Part shown: in pieces, positions 11,417 to 22,195 of the stretch
How the letters are laid out: every line of letters starts with the position of its first letter
How positions within the stretch are numbered: position 1 is the stretch's first letter
Assembly: GCA_011799875.1 (NCBI GenBank)
Contig: CM022298.1
Span: 495,545,180-495,609,179 of the forward strand
Source: Thinopyrum elongatum
Lineage: Eukaryota; Streptophyta; Magnoliopsida; Poales; Poaceae
Length of the DNA stretch: 64,000 nucleotides
Direction: 5' to 3'
Position numbers and translations under genes: made by a program
Notes under the pieces: generated by a model
What the model saw: only the letters and a program-made list of their open reading frames with translations
Told to the model about the DNA's origin: nothing
Databases searched by the model: none

Positions 11417-12133
11417 TTAGATTACGCGGTGGCGGCAGGAACATCTTGCGGTGGGAAGCGGCTCCTCTACCGTGCTCTGTGTGCCGTCGGGCCACTGACC
11501 GACGGCGACGGCGATGGCGGCGTCTTGCGCCATTGTTGGCGTACTCCTAGATGTTGGCCCTAGCTTCAAGGAAGGCCAGAATGTTCTGGACTTCGGTTTC
11601 CAGGAGCGAGTAAACTGGCGGGAGGAGGCGACTGGCGTTGGTGCAAGGAAGCGATCGACGGCGGCGATCCATGCCGCTGAGGGGGGCACTGGCACCCGCG
11701 CGGGGACAGGCGCTGGCAACGGCGCGGCGGAGACATTCATGTGCACGGGCACCGGCACGGGCGCGCGCATCAGTGCACGCGTAGGCACATGCGCTAGCAG
11801 GTGCACGGGCACCGGCACGGGCGCTCGTGTCAGTGCATACGCAGGCGCATGCGCTGGTAGGTGCATGGGCGCATGAAAGTTGGCGGGGACCTCGTGGAAC
11901 CCCGTGGTATCAAGCTCGGCGACAATGTGCGGCTCCCAGCCCATCAATGCCATGGGGATGGGCGTTGGCGTAGTCGGGGTGATGAGAGCCGGAACGGGAG
12001 CGAGGACAGGCGCGGCGTCTTCCCGCAAGGCCAGTTCAAGCTCGTCCCAAAGCGCCTTATGTTCTTGAGACTCCGGCTGGGTATCTTCCTCAAGAAACTG
12101 GAAGACTAAGGGCAGAACATCGTGATGCGGCAT
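11417..12133 (-). CDS. Gene III, left copy: proline-rich 238-aa protein with 20-residue repeat
   Basis: Single open frame from ATG at 12133, present in both copies of the duplication. The N-terminus has an acidic, coiled-coil-like part (QESQEHKALWDELELALRED). The middle is rich in Val-Pro-Ala-Pro, with a 20-residue unit (HLPAHAPAYALTRAPVPVPV, then HLLAHVPTRALMRAPVPVPV) present twice here and once in the right copy. The C-terminal ~80 residues look less protein-like. An overlapping frame in the right copy (SLLETKVQNILAFLEARA) reads better there, so an old frameshift shared by both copies is possible. No family was recognised. Indels between the copies are multiples of three. Confidence 0.5.
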   Translation of the reverse strand: MPHHDVLPLVFQFLEEDTQPESQEHKALWDELELALREDAAPVLAPVPALITPTTPTPIPMALMGWEPHIVAELDTTGFHEVPANFHAPMHLPAHAPAYALTRAPVPVPVHLLAHVPTRALMRAPVPVPVHMNVSAAPLPAPVPARVPVPPSAAWIAAVDRFLAPTPVASSRQFTRSWKPKSRTFWPSLKLGPTSRSTPTMAQDAAIAVAVGQWPDGTQSTVEEPLPTARCSCRHRVI

Positions 12134-12260
12134 GGCGTACGGTTAGGTCAGGCTGGTTGGAGGTAGACGACAGGAGAATCGGAGAGGAAGAGAGAAGATT
12201 GTAGCGACACCGGATAGTGCGGGGGTGATTTTAAACTACGGCACCGGCGCCATTAAAAGT
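12134..12260 (-). promoter_or_regulatory. Gene III leader and possible TATA-like box
   Basis: Upstream of the gene III ATG the minus strand has TTTAAAATC near 12230, about 100 bp from the ATG, followed by a pyrimidine-rich leader (CTTCTCTCTTCCTCTCC). The arrangement fits a grass core promoter and 5'UTR and is kept in the right copy (52360-52470). The box is a guess from sequence and spacing. Confidence 0.35.
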
Positions 12261-13599
12261 GGGGGCAGTTGGGATGAAGGTGGCGGCGGAGCCTGGTCAA
12301 AGGCTCACCTCCCGGTGAGCCTGCGCAGCGGCCTGCTCGCACGCCTCCCGGTCAGCCGGTGCAGCGGTCTGCTCGCACGCCTCCTGTCGACTCACACGCC
12401 TACTCGGACGGCACCTGCCGATGAGAAGCGGGACTCGTGGTGGCACGTAAACACCCACGGTTTGAATAGTGAAAGCGTTCGCGTTAACGTGACAGGTCTT
12501 TGTTCCAAAATACCTTGGCTCTTCATTTGTGCAACTTTTCATAAGCAGCTTGTCTCAAATTGAACAAAAAAATTACGACAGCATATTTGTGCCATATCAC
12601 GAGACCATGCTCAGTTTCATCAATTTCAGGTCACTTTTGGATTTTCTGAAATTTAAAATCCAGGATTTGAAACAATATCATAACCTGCATCATGCAATAA
12701 ATTTTCAAGCGATACATCCTTATTGTTGTAGATGTTCATATTTGTTAAGAAAGGATTTGGTCAAACATTTTGCTTAGTTAGACTTCAGACAAGTTATATA
12801 TGCAGAGTAAAAGGATAATCCCTCCGTACCAGTGCATTGCCTGATATATTAACTCAAGTACTAGGCACGAACAAATGGGGCTCAATTCTGTGCTCATCCT
12901 GGTGTAGTACTCCTATTAGTACTAGGCAATGGAGTTGACGGGTGACCTTGGGTAGCGGCGATCTAGGGAATTGAACCGTGCTCGGCACGGTAGGTAACAT
13001 TGTCTAGTTACTAAAGCATCCCTCAATTGTTCATCGGTAGTCATTATGGACCGGGGACATGAGGGGAATTTCCTATGGCTAGAATTCTAGCCGCCAGTTT
13101 CAACTCGAAACGCGAAGGCTCGAGTGGTTGGGGTTGGCTAATGTGCGTACCACGCATGCCACCTGAAGGACACGAGCCCGGGGTTTTTTTAGGATCAACA
13201 CGAGCCCGGGTCTGGCTGGTACGCCATTGGGTGCTACCATTCGAAAATACGAAAGGAATCTTTTAAATTGCCAAACGAATCTATATGTATTACAAAGCCC
13301 GTATTTTCCTTGAAAATTACTGGTCATTCCAAAAGGCACGGTAATTGATTTATGACAAGTTCTTGAATTAGAGTGAGTTTGTGATATAGTGATCTCAACG
13401 TGGATTTCACATTTCATGGTATCCCCAGTAAGTTTTTTATTGCAAATTCAAATTTAAAAGACGAACGGTATGGTGGTGAGAAAACTTTGTATGTATCAAG
13501 CATATGACCACACACACACACACGAATACACCAACAATCCAGTAGGTATAGTGCATCTATTTTTCCAAACCATGCATGTATGACATGAATTCAAAAATA
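12261..13599. other. Spacer with a short GC-rich duplication
   Basis: Around 12300-12400 a ~45-bp GC-rich phrase containing CTGCTCGCACGCCTCC occurs twice in tandem, with a partial third. The rest is AT-rich, with phrases shared with 8770-9230. A (CA)n run sits near 13508. No gene was seen. Confidence 0.5.
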
Positions 13600-13736
13600 C
13601 TCCCTCTGTTCCTAAATATTTGTCTTTTAGAGATTTCAACAAGTGACTACATACGGAGCAAAATGAGTGATATACATCCGTATGTGGCAGTCCATTTGAA
13701 ATCTCTAAAAAGACAAATATTTAGGAATGAAGGGAT
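13600..13736. mobile_element. Stowaway MITE, internally deleted (left copy)
   Basis: Inverted ends CTCCCTCTGTTCCTAAATAT and the matching ATATTTAGGAATGAAGGG, with TA at the left flank, and the usual internal GACTACATACGGAGC/CCGTATGTGG arms. About 23 bp shorter than the right copy at 53836-53995, which has the full centre with ATCTACACTCTAAAAT. It was therefore present before the duplication, and the deletion followed. Confidence 0.9.
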
Positions 13737-14485
13737 TAAAATGTAAGCCATGCGTGGTCCTCAATTCAATATTTAAAATGAACAGGAAACTGAAACATGA
13801 ATATTAAGTCTAGTACTACATTCATGCGAATGTTGTGTTTAGGTCTCTCCATCGACCCCCCCCCCCCCCCCCACCACCACGCACACACACACATACTTCA
13901 TGTATCGATTGATGTTCATTTCTTTGTTAATAGAGCTATTGGTACCGACACACGCGCCGCATTATTGCTCTTCAGTTTCGATCTCCATTTATGTCATTCC
14001 CGCCCTCACACTCTCAACAAATGTATTTCTCACACACAACCTCGTCGTGCCCTCCATGACAAACGCTCCCTCTCTCTCTCAAGACACATGTGTTGCCTTT
14101 GTAAAACACCTTCACCGTGCACGCACACATAAAGTCTATCTAGGCCACTCTCTCGGTAACTATCTCCCTCCAGCCCTCACCACAACTTCGCCGCACAATA
14201 TCTCGGTGTATCGTCTTTAACATTTGAGTGTATGCTAGGCCACACTCCCTTGATCTCTCCCTCTATAAATGACTCGATTGACCTCGCTTTTTCGCATCGT
14301 CTCTCTCACACATAGACGCTCGCACTACACCTCTTGCATAGGCGGAGCTATGTAGATTGTCGGGGGTTACCCGTCGACCTTAGATAAAATTGTGAAGCTA
14401 CGTTTAGGATTGTTTAGATTATATTTTTTGAACATTATATTTGTCCCCATCCTCCCAAACACCGATTGGTTGTGCACCCCCCCCT
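13737..14485. repeat. CT-rich repeat block with poly-C run
   Basis: A diverged relative of the array at 9240-10235, with TCGATTGACCTCGCTTTTTC and CACACTCCCTTGATCTCTCC phrases. A C-homopolymer starts at about 13855 and is longer in the right copy (54115-54135). No gene was supported. Confidence 0.6.
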
Positions 14486-15415
14486 CCCCAGGAGAATATC
14501 AGGTGCCCCCACACCTTAGATGCTATATGCTGATACGAGTTCCTTGGAGCTTGTAGATCTGAGATATAGCAGCTCGCGGGATGTCTTAATATTTTTACAG
14601 GAAACCTGAATGAGTTTGAGAATTGCACACAATTTGTACAAAAAACTACTCAGATGCCCTTCGATCCCATATCCAATGACCTCGAAGCTCATATCACCGT
14701 AGCATCTAAGATGAAGGAGGACCTCATATTCTCCTGTATGTAAGAATATCATGTGCTACCACACCTTAGATGATTTGGTGACACAAGCTCTTCGGAACTG
14801 TTGGATTTGTGATCCAACAACTCCTTGGTGGTTTGAATGTTTTTATGCAGAAAAGCCCCCAAAGAGTTCGGCCACTGCTTACAAGCACAAAGACTGCTCA
14901 GATGCCATTGGATCTCACATCGAACGACCTCAAAGCTCGTATCACCGTAGCATCCAAGCTGCGAGAGCACCTGATGTTTTCTCGAATGGGAGAATATGAG
15001 GTGCTCCCGCACCATGGATTCTATGGTGATACGAGTTCCCTGGAGATCTAACGGCTCACAGTAGGAGGTTTGAATGTTTTTGCAATATAGGCCTCAAAGA
15101 GTTTGGAAATTGCACAGAAAGTACAAGTACTACGCATGTGGCATCTGATCACAGATCATACGACCTAGATGCTCATATCACTGTAGCGGCTAATTAAGCT
15201 ACTGGGAGCACCTAATATGAGCTACTGGGAGCCGTTGGATCCAAGATGCAGCGGCACACACGAGGCCTGAATGTTTTAATCGCAAAAAAAACCTTGGAGA
15301 GTTTGGAAATTGCGCATAATTACAAAGACTACCCCCAAGCCATTGGATCTCAGATCCAACGACGTAAAAACTCGTATCACCATAGCATCTAAGCTGCGGG
15401 GTGGATGTGATATTC
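14486..15415. repeat. Four-unit ~250-bp tandem repeat (left copy)
   Basis: The phrase AGAATATCAGGTGC...CACCTTAGATG recurs at about 14492, 14743 and 14991. The phrase ATCACCGTAGCATC occurs near 14692, 14940 and, diverged, at 15178 and 15377. The period is about 250 bp, falling to about 200 bp in the last unit. Each unit contains a GGATCT/AGATCC inverted motif. The array is non-coding and is present in the right copy at 54764-55693. Confidence 0.8.
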
Positions 15416-15791
15416 TATGCTGCAGTCATTTTTGTTCCTAAACTTGCAAAATATGTGTAACTAGTGCCATTACTTGTCTAACCGCGCAAAGTGTTTGTGC
15501 AAAAAAACCATCCTACATTGAAGTATCGGAACAACTCACGGGGTCCCACTTATCATTGATCAAATTTGGACCTAAAACTAACAAATCTAAAAGACGAGAT
15601 TTGAATTGGCAACCTGGACTACAAAGCATAAGTCGATAGCCTGAAATAGCAACGGTTGTTGGCTTTGTCGCATAACTTGATTTTATACAGTATTACGTTG
15701 AGTAGAGTAGAGGGAGTGGCTCGTCAACACGTGCATGACCATTGACTTCCTTACTGGTGGGTCCCATGTCTGCGATCTCTCTCTCCTCTCC
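15416..15791. other. Short spacer before the LTR
   Basis: Unique sequence ending in a (CT)n-like tract (CTCTCTCTCCTCTC) directly before the LTR. No gene. The phrase GGTGGGTCCCATGTCTG also occurs, slightly changed, near 10830. Confidence 0.5.
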
Positions 15792-16959
15792 TGTCATGGT
15801 AAACTCACGTCAGATGCCAGGGGGTGCTTATCGTGGGTGGTGCCATGAGGACGTCGTCGGGTTCCAGAAGCGAGAGTGAGCACGAGCTCGGGAGCACACG
15901 AGATGTACCCAGGTTTAGGGCTCTCCGGAGAGATAACACCCCTAATCCTGCTATGATGACTATGATCAAGAGTATACAAGGTTGCTCCTTGAGCTGTATT
16001 GCTAGAGGAGGAAGAAGGGTAGAGCTCCCTCTCTTCTCCTAGCTGTGGTGTGTGGAATGAAAGCTGAACCCTTTGCATGGGTGAGCCCTGGGGGGTCTTA
16101 TAGGCCGTCCCCCCAGGGGTACAATGGTAATACGGCCGGGTGTAGGACCCGGGTGTCAGTGTCTAGGGCCGCCGGGTTCTCCGCTGGCTGCTGGGGACCG
16201 CCTCTAGAGGGCCCCGCCGGCTGCCGAGAATCCGGCTGCCGAGAATCCGGCTGACAGGTAGGGCCCACCGCCTGCGGGCCATGCTGATTGCCTTTTGCTG
16301 TAGCACAGTCCTTGCTGACGAGGGCCGCGTCATGAGTTGTATGGCTACATTCCCGCGTCGTGCGGGTGGGTGGCCGCCTGGTCAGCGCACACTGTAGCCA
16401 CGCTTCTCTGGGATTCGGGCGAGCAGATGGCACTGTTGCTACGCCTTGTCTTGTCATAGTAGGTGAGTGCAAACTCCGAGGGGGAGGAGGGGCCGGCTGA
16501 TGGAAGTCGGCCCGCCCCCAAGGCTACCTTCTTGGGGTGCGCCTTCTTCTGGAAGCCGGCCCGCGTGGCCAGTCGGCATGAGGGGCTTTGTCAGCCCCGA
16601 TGTCTTGAAATGTTATTGGGGCGGATGAGGCTACCCGGGGTCCATCCCCCCGACAGTAGTCCTCGAAGCTGGTGAGGCGCCACGAATCAAAGCCGGAGTG
16701 CCTCAGCAGTTTCCCCCTCCGAGAGATCCTATGCCTTTGTCTCGTCCAGCTCGAAGAAGCCGCGTGCCGGAAGCCGGCTGAGGTGAAGCCAGCTGCTTGG
16801 TGAATTTGAATCGTCGTGGCAGGCTCCGGATGGTACACCACCAGGTGGAGCGCCTGCCACCCGCTGCATGCATGCCACACGTCGCCAGCAGGCCAGGCCA
16901 ACCTGCCAGCCCACGCGCGCGATGGGACGCCACCACAGGCCCGGGCCCAATACTACACA
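15792..16959 (-). mobile_element. LTR of a gypsy retrotransposon (left copy), probably solo or truncated
   Basis: Homologous to 56073-57225, where the LTR borders a gypsy element transcribed on the minus strand. Read on the minus strand it begins TGTGTAGTATTGGGCCC and ends ...CCATGACA, giving TG...CA ends. It carries the GAGCACACGAGATGTACCC-type segment common to grass gypsy LTRs. The element's internal region does not follow at 16960, so this copy is a solo LTR or was truncated. No convincing 5-bp target duplication was found (TCTCC on the left, GCCTC on the right), so the ends are approximate. Confidence 0.6.
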
Positions 16960-17455
16960 GCCTCACGCTGTTGCTGCTGCTCGGTCTCTCGCTCGTGCTA
17001 CTGCTTTGCTCTTGTTGTCGGTCGCGCTGTTGCTCTACTCTTGCTCTCATTCGTGCAGCTGCTCTGCTCTGCTCTTGCTCTCGCTCTCGCTGCTGCTGCT
17101 ACACGAGTTGCTGCTTTAGCTCATGCTCGCGCTGCTGCTGCTGCTGCACGAGCTGCTCTCTGCTAGTGTGTTACCTGCTCGAGCAGCTGCTAATTTAGAT
17201 CACTGCTTCTCTACTACAAGTGCCCGAGTGGGCTAAACTTTTATCGCAGTGCTCTGCTACTAGTGCAATCAATTTTGACAGCAAAATTCAGTTTCGTCAG
17301 TAAAATTCAGTTTTGATAGTAAAATTCAGTTTTGACTCTAAAATTCAGTTTCGACTGTAAAATTCAGTTTCTTCAATTAAGTTCAGACTCAACAGTTTTT
17401 TCATCATCTATTGGTGGGGCCGCGGCGCGGCTGATGCAATTTACATCTAGCACTT
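16960..17455. repeat. GCT-trinucleotide tract and five ~19-bp repeats
   Basis: 16968-17190 is rich in CTG/GCT triplets, giving spurious Leu/Cys-rich frames. From about 17275 to 17385 the unit AAAATTCAGTTTTGA occurs five times at 18-20-bp spacing. This sequence is unique to the left copy, because the right copy has gypsy internal sequence here. Confidence 0.75.
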
Positions 17456-17750
17456 TTTGGTGATGTATTTTACATCATCCATTGTAGATGCTATTAGAAT
17501 GCCACTTCAGATTAACGTTGCCTGTCTTTTCATGCTGCAGCCTCACCGTCGTACACCTCACCAGAGCTGCTCCAATGACGGAACCGTCCCTCGGCGCCGT
17601 CTCCAGATGCTTCAGATCTTATTCCCTGCCTCCAACAGTCACACCAGCCGCACCATCCTCCACGACCAACCCAACGATGCTGAGGTCGACAAGGCTACGC
17701 CAAAGAGGTTGTACACTTGTGGCATCGCTTTTTACTCTACATTCATGTGG
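17456..17750 (+). other. Unrecognised exon-like sequence cut by the solo LTR
   Basis: An open, moderately GC-rich stretch with an acceptor-like ATGCTGCAG near 17540 and readable plus-strand frames. It begins with an inverted motif (GATGTATTTTACATCATC). It stops at the target duplication of the solo LTR. Nothing after 19330 continues it convincingly. No family was recognised; it could equally be another transposon end. Confidence 0.25.
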
Positions 17751-17755
17751 ATCCC

Positions 17756-19325
17756 TGATACGTCTCCAACGTATCTATAATTTACGAAGTATTGATGCCA
17801 TGTTTACCACAATTTTATATGGTTTTGGTATGATTTGCATGGAACTAACCCGCACTGACGCTGTTTTCAGCAGAACTATCGTGGTGGTGTTTTTTATGCA
17901 GAAATAAAAGTTCTCCAAATGCAACGAAACTTTTTGACAATTTTTTTGGGAACAAAAGAGGCACTAGAAGCTTCGTGGGAGGACCAGAAGGTGAAGGAGG
18001 TGAGCACAAGACACCTAGGCGCGCCAGGAGGCCCAGGCACGCCCAGGTGGGTTGTGCCCACCTCGAGGCCCAACTTCGCGTGATTCCAAATAAGATCGAA
18101 AGTTCCGCCACCGCAAGCCTCTGTAGCCATGAAAAACCAATCTAGACCCCGTTCCGGCACCCTGCCGGAGGGGGAAATCACCACCAGTGGCCATCTTCAT
18201 CATCCCGGCGGCCACCATGATGAGGAGGGGGTAGTCCACCCTTGGGTCTGAGGGTTTGTACTAGTAGCTATGTGTTTAATCTCTCTCTCTCTCTCGTGTT
18301 CTTGAGTTGGCACGATCTTAATGTATCGCGAGCTTTGTTAATATAGATGGATCATATGGTATTTCTCCCTCTCTATCTTGTTGTGATGAATTGAGTTTTC
18401 CCTTTGAGATTTTGTTTTATTGGATTGAATACTTTTATGGATTTGAGAGCACTTGATCTATGTCTTGGCACTCAACTCGCGGATTCGCGAGGTGACATTG
18501 GGGTAATCTATGCATAGGGGTTGATGCATGTTTTCGTCCTTGTTTCTCCGGTAGAAATCTTGGGGCACTCTTTGAGGTTCTTTGTGTTGGATTGAGTATT
18601 ATGAATCTGAAATTGTTTGATGCATATCGCATAATCAACTCACGGACACTCGCGGTGACATTGGAGTATCTAGGTGACATTAGAGTTGGTTGATGGGTAT
18701 CATATGGTGTCATTTTAGTACGAACTCTTGGTTAGATCGATTGGAAAGAATAGCTTGGTGTTATTTTAGTACGAACTCTAGGATAGATTGATCGGAAAGA
18801 ATAGCTTTGAGGTGGTTTCGTACACTACAAACAATTTCTTCTTATGTTCTCCGCTAGATAGGAACTTTGGAGTGATTCTTCATCGCACGTTGAGGGATCG
18901 TTATATGATCCAATTATATTATCATTTTTGAGAGATTGCACTAGCGAAAGTACAAACCCTAGGCCTCATTTTCAAGTATTGCAATACCATTTGTTCTCCG
19001 TTTTGTCAATTGCTACCTTGCTGTTTTTTATTGTTCCTATTACAAAAATTAATATCTACTATCATTACTACGCTTGTATCACCATCTCTTCACCAAACTA
19101 GTACACCTATACAAATTACCATTGTATTTGGTGTGTTGGGGACACAAGAGACTTTTTGTTATTTGGTTGCAGGGTTGTTTGAGAGAGACCATCTTCATCT
19201 TACGCCTCCCACGGATTGATAAACCTTAGGTCATCTACTTGAGGGAAAATTGCTACTGTCCTACAAAACTCTGCGCTTGGAGGCCCAACACGAGTCTACA
19301 AGAACAAGTTGTGTAGTAGACATCA
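17756..19325 (+). mobile_element. Solo LTR of a Triticeae gypsy-type retrotransposon
   Basis: Starts TGATACGTCTCCAACGTATC and ends GTAGTAGACATCA (TG...CA), 1570 bp. It is flanked by a perfect 5-bp target duplication ATCCC (17751-17755 and 19326-19330). No primer-binding site, polypurine tract or coding region is inside, so it is a solo LTR left by recombination between the two LTRs of a complete element. The start is the familiar one of the Sabrina-like gypsy group of Triticeae; that family name is from memory of the terminus, not from a search. Confidence 0.93.
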
Positions 19326-19330
19326 ATCCC

Positions 19331-20335
19331 TTAGGGATCCTTTGGTTCAAAGCAGTTGCAAATCTAGAAATAAATGGAGGGTGGTCTCAAAGTTAACAGG
19401 GAGAAAAGTAAATGCTCTTTTGAACCACAATTTGAATCGATTTAGGAAGATAGCCATTATCTCATAATCATGTGGACCAAATAAGCTCACAAAAATTCAG
19501 ATTACAACGGCAAAATGTACTGTTACTGATTTTTTAAAGATATAACTTTTTAACCAGAATAATGGACCTACTTATGTTGTCCATATAAGCTCAATTTTTT
19601 TTAGAGTACAACAGAGCACAAGTAGTATATATTGATAAACTTTAGGTTTCTTTAAAAAAAAAATCCAGTTCATGCAGGCAAGAAGACACACTGACAACAC
19701 GTAGTAACGATAAGTATGAATAGTTTCTCCCATATAACAAGGAGTGAGGCAGTAGTCCTGGGAATGTAGATGAGCCTGGGAGTTGAGCTAGTTGTGTGGG
19801 TCCAAACTAGTAGTAGTACAAAAACATTTTTCAAGGGCAGGCTTCAGCCTGTTGAAGACTGCCTACTAGAATCAGCACTGGTTCAAACAAAATGTGAAGG
19901 AAAACATAGGAATTGGAAAGTTTCCTATGGTACTACCATTCATGCATTTGGTTAGAAGGAACGGAGCAAAGCAAAACTGGAGGCATTTTTTCCTTTGGTG
20001 TCTCTTTCAAAGAAAAACGTAAGAATTTTAATATCCACTTGGACGTCCTTTTCAAATTCCTATGCATAAAGGACAAGACTAAGTGCATTAGTGCCATAAT
20101 AAGATTCTAACATTACATTTTCATGTGGTTTGACTTTAATTTGACCATGTTTCTCTGCATTCCTGTGTTCTTCCAATTCCTATGAACCAAACACCCAGGT
20201 CGACATAAATCATGTATTTGCAAATGCTCTGTTTTGGATGTGCATTCCTATCCTATTCCTATGTTTTCCTGTCCCTACGTTTTTACAATCCTCCAATTCA
20301 AAGGAGGCTTTACAGATTTACTTCATTTACAGATG
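19331..20335. mobile_element. Harbinger/Tourist-like debris
   Basis: GGGATCCTTTGGTTCAAAG right after the LTR target duplication, and oppositely oriented TTCCTATGAACCAAACACCC near 20174 and CCTCCAATTCAAAGGAGGC near 20290, are the type of termini seen in grass PIF/Harbinger MITE-like elements. The two ends do not form one clean pair, so several partial elements are likely. No gene was supported. Confidence 0.45.
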
Positions 20336-20567
20336 GGTGTCAAAGAATCCGCGTGGCTGGGGTTCCGGCCAATCAGAACATAACACACAATAGGGTGAGC
20401 GCACATGGTTTCCGGAGGCGATCGAGATGAACTGTGTGCAATAATGAATGACCAAGATTGCAGGGGAAGCCAAAATTCCTTCATCGTTTGTCCTTGAGCT
20501 CTAAAAAACCACCGCACTTTATGGTTGTCTGGCCACTCCGCCCCAGAGCTCTCTCCAAGCGTCGTTC

Positions 20568-21083
20568 ATGCCATTGCGCCGCACACTAACTCGTAAGGAA
20601 GCGATGGCCTCCCGTCGCGCCGAGTTCCTCGTCGCCCGCGACCGCACACATGGTAAGGAAGCAATGGCATCTCGCCGCGCCGAGTTCATCGCCGCCCGTG
20701 GCTGCACATCTACGTGGGCGGACTTTGAAGTGGCCATGGCCAAATGGGGGGTGGAGCAAGAGGCGGCCAAAGCCGCACAGAGGGAGCGAAAAATGCAGAA
20801 AGCAGTCAAGAAAAGAGAGTCCTGCCGCCGCAAGAAAGAAGAGGCCGCACACCCTGCTGAGGAGAGCTCGGCGGAGATCCAAGAACAGTGGGCTGCCGCT
20901 GACAATTCCGGGAAGGAGAACAACGGTGTCTGGCCAGCATGCCCTGATGCCTCCACCTGCCAGGATCGCTGCGATAGCTACTGCGATGCTGATGAGAGCT
21001 GTGCAGAGATCCAAGCACGGTGGGCTGCCGCGGACATGGCCGGGAAGGAGAATGATTATGCCTGGCCAGCATGTGAGAAGTAG
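20568..21083 (+). CDS. 171-aa basic/acidic protein with two internal duplications (element A)
   Basis: Open from ATG to TAG. The N-terminal repeat KEAMASRRAEF occurs at residues ~10-20 and again at ~30-40. A Lys/Arg/Glu-rich helix follows (KAAQRERKMQKAVKKRESC region, likely coiled coil or nuclear localisation). A C-terminal repeat is AEIQEQWAAADNSGKENN...WPAC, then AEIQARWAAADMAGKEND...WPAC. A TATA-like CTCTAAAAAACC lies near 20500, about 70 bp upstream. The position within the element matches the coiled-coil gene of element B (36050-36652), although the proteins do not align. No domain was recognised. Confidence 0.5.
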   Translation: MPLRRTLTRKEAMASRRAEFLVARDRTHGKEAMASRRAEFIAARGCTSTWADFEVAMAKWGVEQEAAKAAQRERKMQKAVKKRESCRRKKEEAAHPAEESSAEIQEQWAAADNSGKENNGVWPACPDASTCQDRCDSYCDADESCAEIQARWAAADMAGKENDYAWPACEK

Positions 21084-22195
21084 TTAGTGCGTGTGTCGCC
21101 CGTAAGTTTGTATAATTAATTACGAGCATCTACTAGTAGTACTTACAAGTTTTAGGGCGAATTACTAGTATCTAGGAATTTAAGTTGGTATTATCTATTA
21201 TTAACGTACAATGTCGATAAGCGCATCCTTTTAGGGCTTTGAGCGTCGCTTAGCATGTGTTCACTGAAGTTATGCAGCCATACCCCGGCCCTAAATCCTC
21301 CCGAAATGTCCGCCCGCAGCCACCCAAAGCCACCGGAGACGAGCTGGTCGCAGTTGATTTGTAGTCCCACCACACCGCGCGAGTTGGCCGCACACCGGCT
21401 TAAATAGCCGCGCTGGTGGATGGCAGCAAGCTTCTCTTTTGTTGCATAGGATTAGTTCTGGCTGTGTGAGCGAGGCAGGTTGACACTTGATTGCATTTCA
21501 TAAACTAATGATTGTTCATCGAGTGTCACCTTTACCTCGTTCATGTACATTGAATAACCCTACTACAATGAAAGAGATTTTTCAATTTGCACGTGCGGTT
21601 TTACATGTTGATAGATATAAGAATTATTAGAAGATCACAAAACACACGGTTTCTATGGCATACCGTGTGTGCTTTTTTGTGTGTTAATGATCTATAAGTC
21701 AGTTACCTGCGCGATGTTTTCTAATAAAGCAAGCGTACCATAACGTCCGCCATTGATCGATTTAATCAACTACACGTGTAGATTTTTTTTGGAGACGGGG
21801 TCCGCCAATTTTCTCTTTTCTCGCACATGAGTATTTTACGCACTTCGTCTGCGTTGTGTGTTTCCCCCGCCCAAGTTTCAAGTTTCGCAGCGAAAATTTC
21901 ATTAGGAGCGTGATTTTAGAATTTATTCCTCCCACCACATCCCCACCCATCACATTTCCGCAGTATCTTCCCACCCTGCCCCCCTCCCGGCAGCTCAAAC
22001 CGCCACCACCGCAACCATAGCTTCAACCACATCTATGTTCTGCCCGAGCCTCATTGATCCAGTCAGGTAACCCACCGATCTCTATCACGGCCCCAGCCTG
22101 AGTGCTTAAATGGCGCCTGCAAAACATCCTCATGCCTCCAGATCCCCACCGCACCTACTCCAAATCATCGCCGTGTAAGCCCAACCACATATCAC
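21084..22195. other. Spacer of element A with inverted CACACGG motifs and a possible promoter
   Basis: It contains a near-palindromic AACACACGGTTT...ACCGTGTGTG at about 21640-21680, and TTAAATAG (near 21401) in a GC-rich setting that could serve as a TATA box for the downstream B3-like gene. Around 22032 a short ATG frame ends at a donor-like CAG|GTAACC. No firm gene. Confidence 0.35.

Larger units (their letters stand above)
1..16963. repeat. Left copy of a ~17 kb direct duplication (partner 40402-57229)
   Basis: The sequence from base 1 to 16963 reappears in the same orientation at 40402-57229. The offset starts at 40401 and shifts at indels: to about 40286 at the micro-exon array, 40310 near base 8370, 40289 to 40226 across gene III, 40278 near 14500, and 40266 at the end. 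By eye the copies differ at roughly 3% of aligned bases. The block ends at the same point of an LTR in both copies. The left copy probably continues off the window, because gene I is cut at base 1. A shared LTR insertion at the same site argues for duplication of an already nested block rather than two independent insertions of one family. Confidence 0.95.

Noticed and set aside
15416..16963. Right end of DTC1 in the left copy
   Set aside because: The expected ...TTTTTTGTAGTG terminus is absent; the break in homology is inside an LTR context instead.
16797..17198. Leu/Cys/Ser-rich frames of 83-133 codons
   Set aside because: Produced by the GCT/CTG trinucleotide tract; all three frames are open and no frame is preferred.
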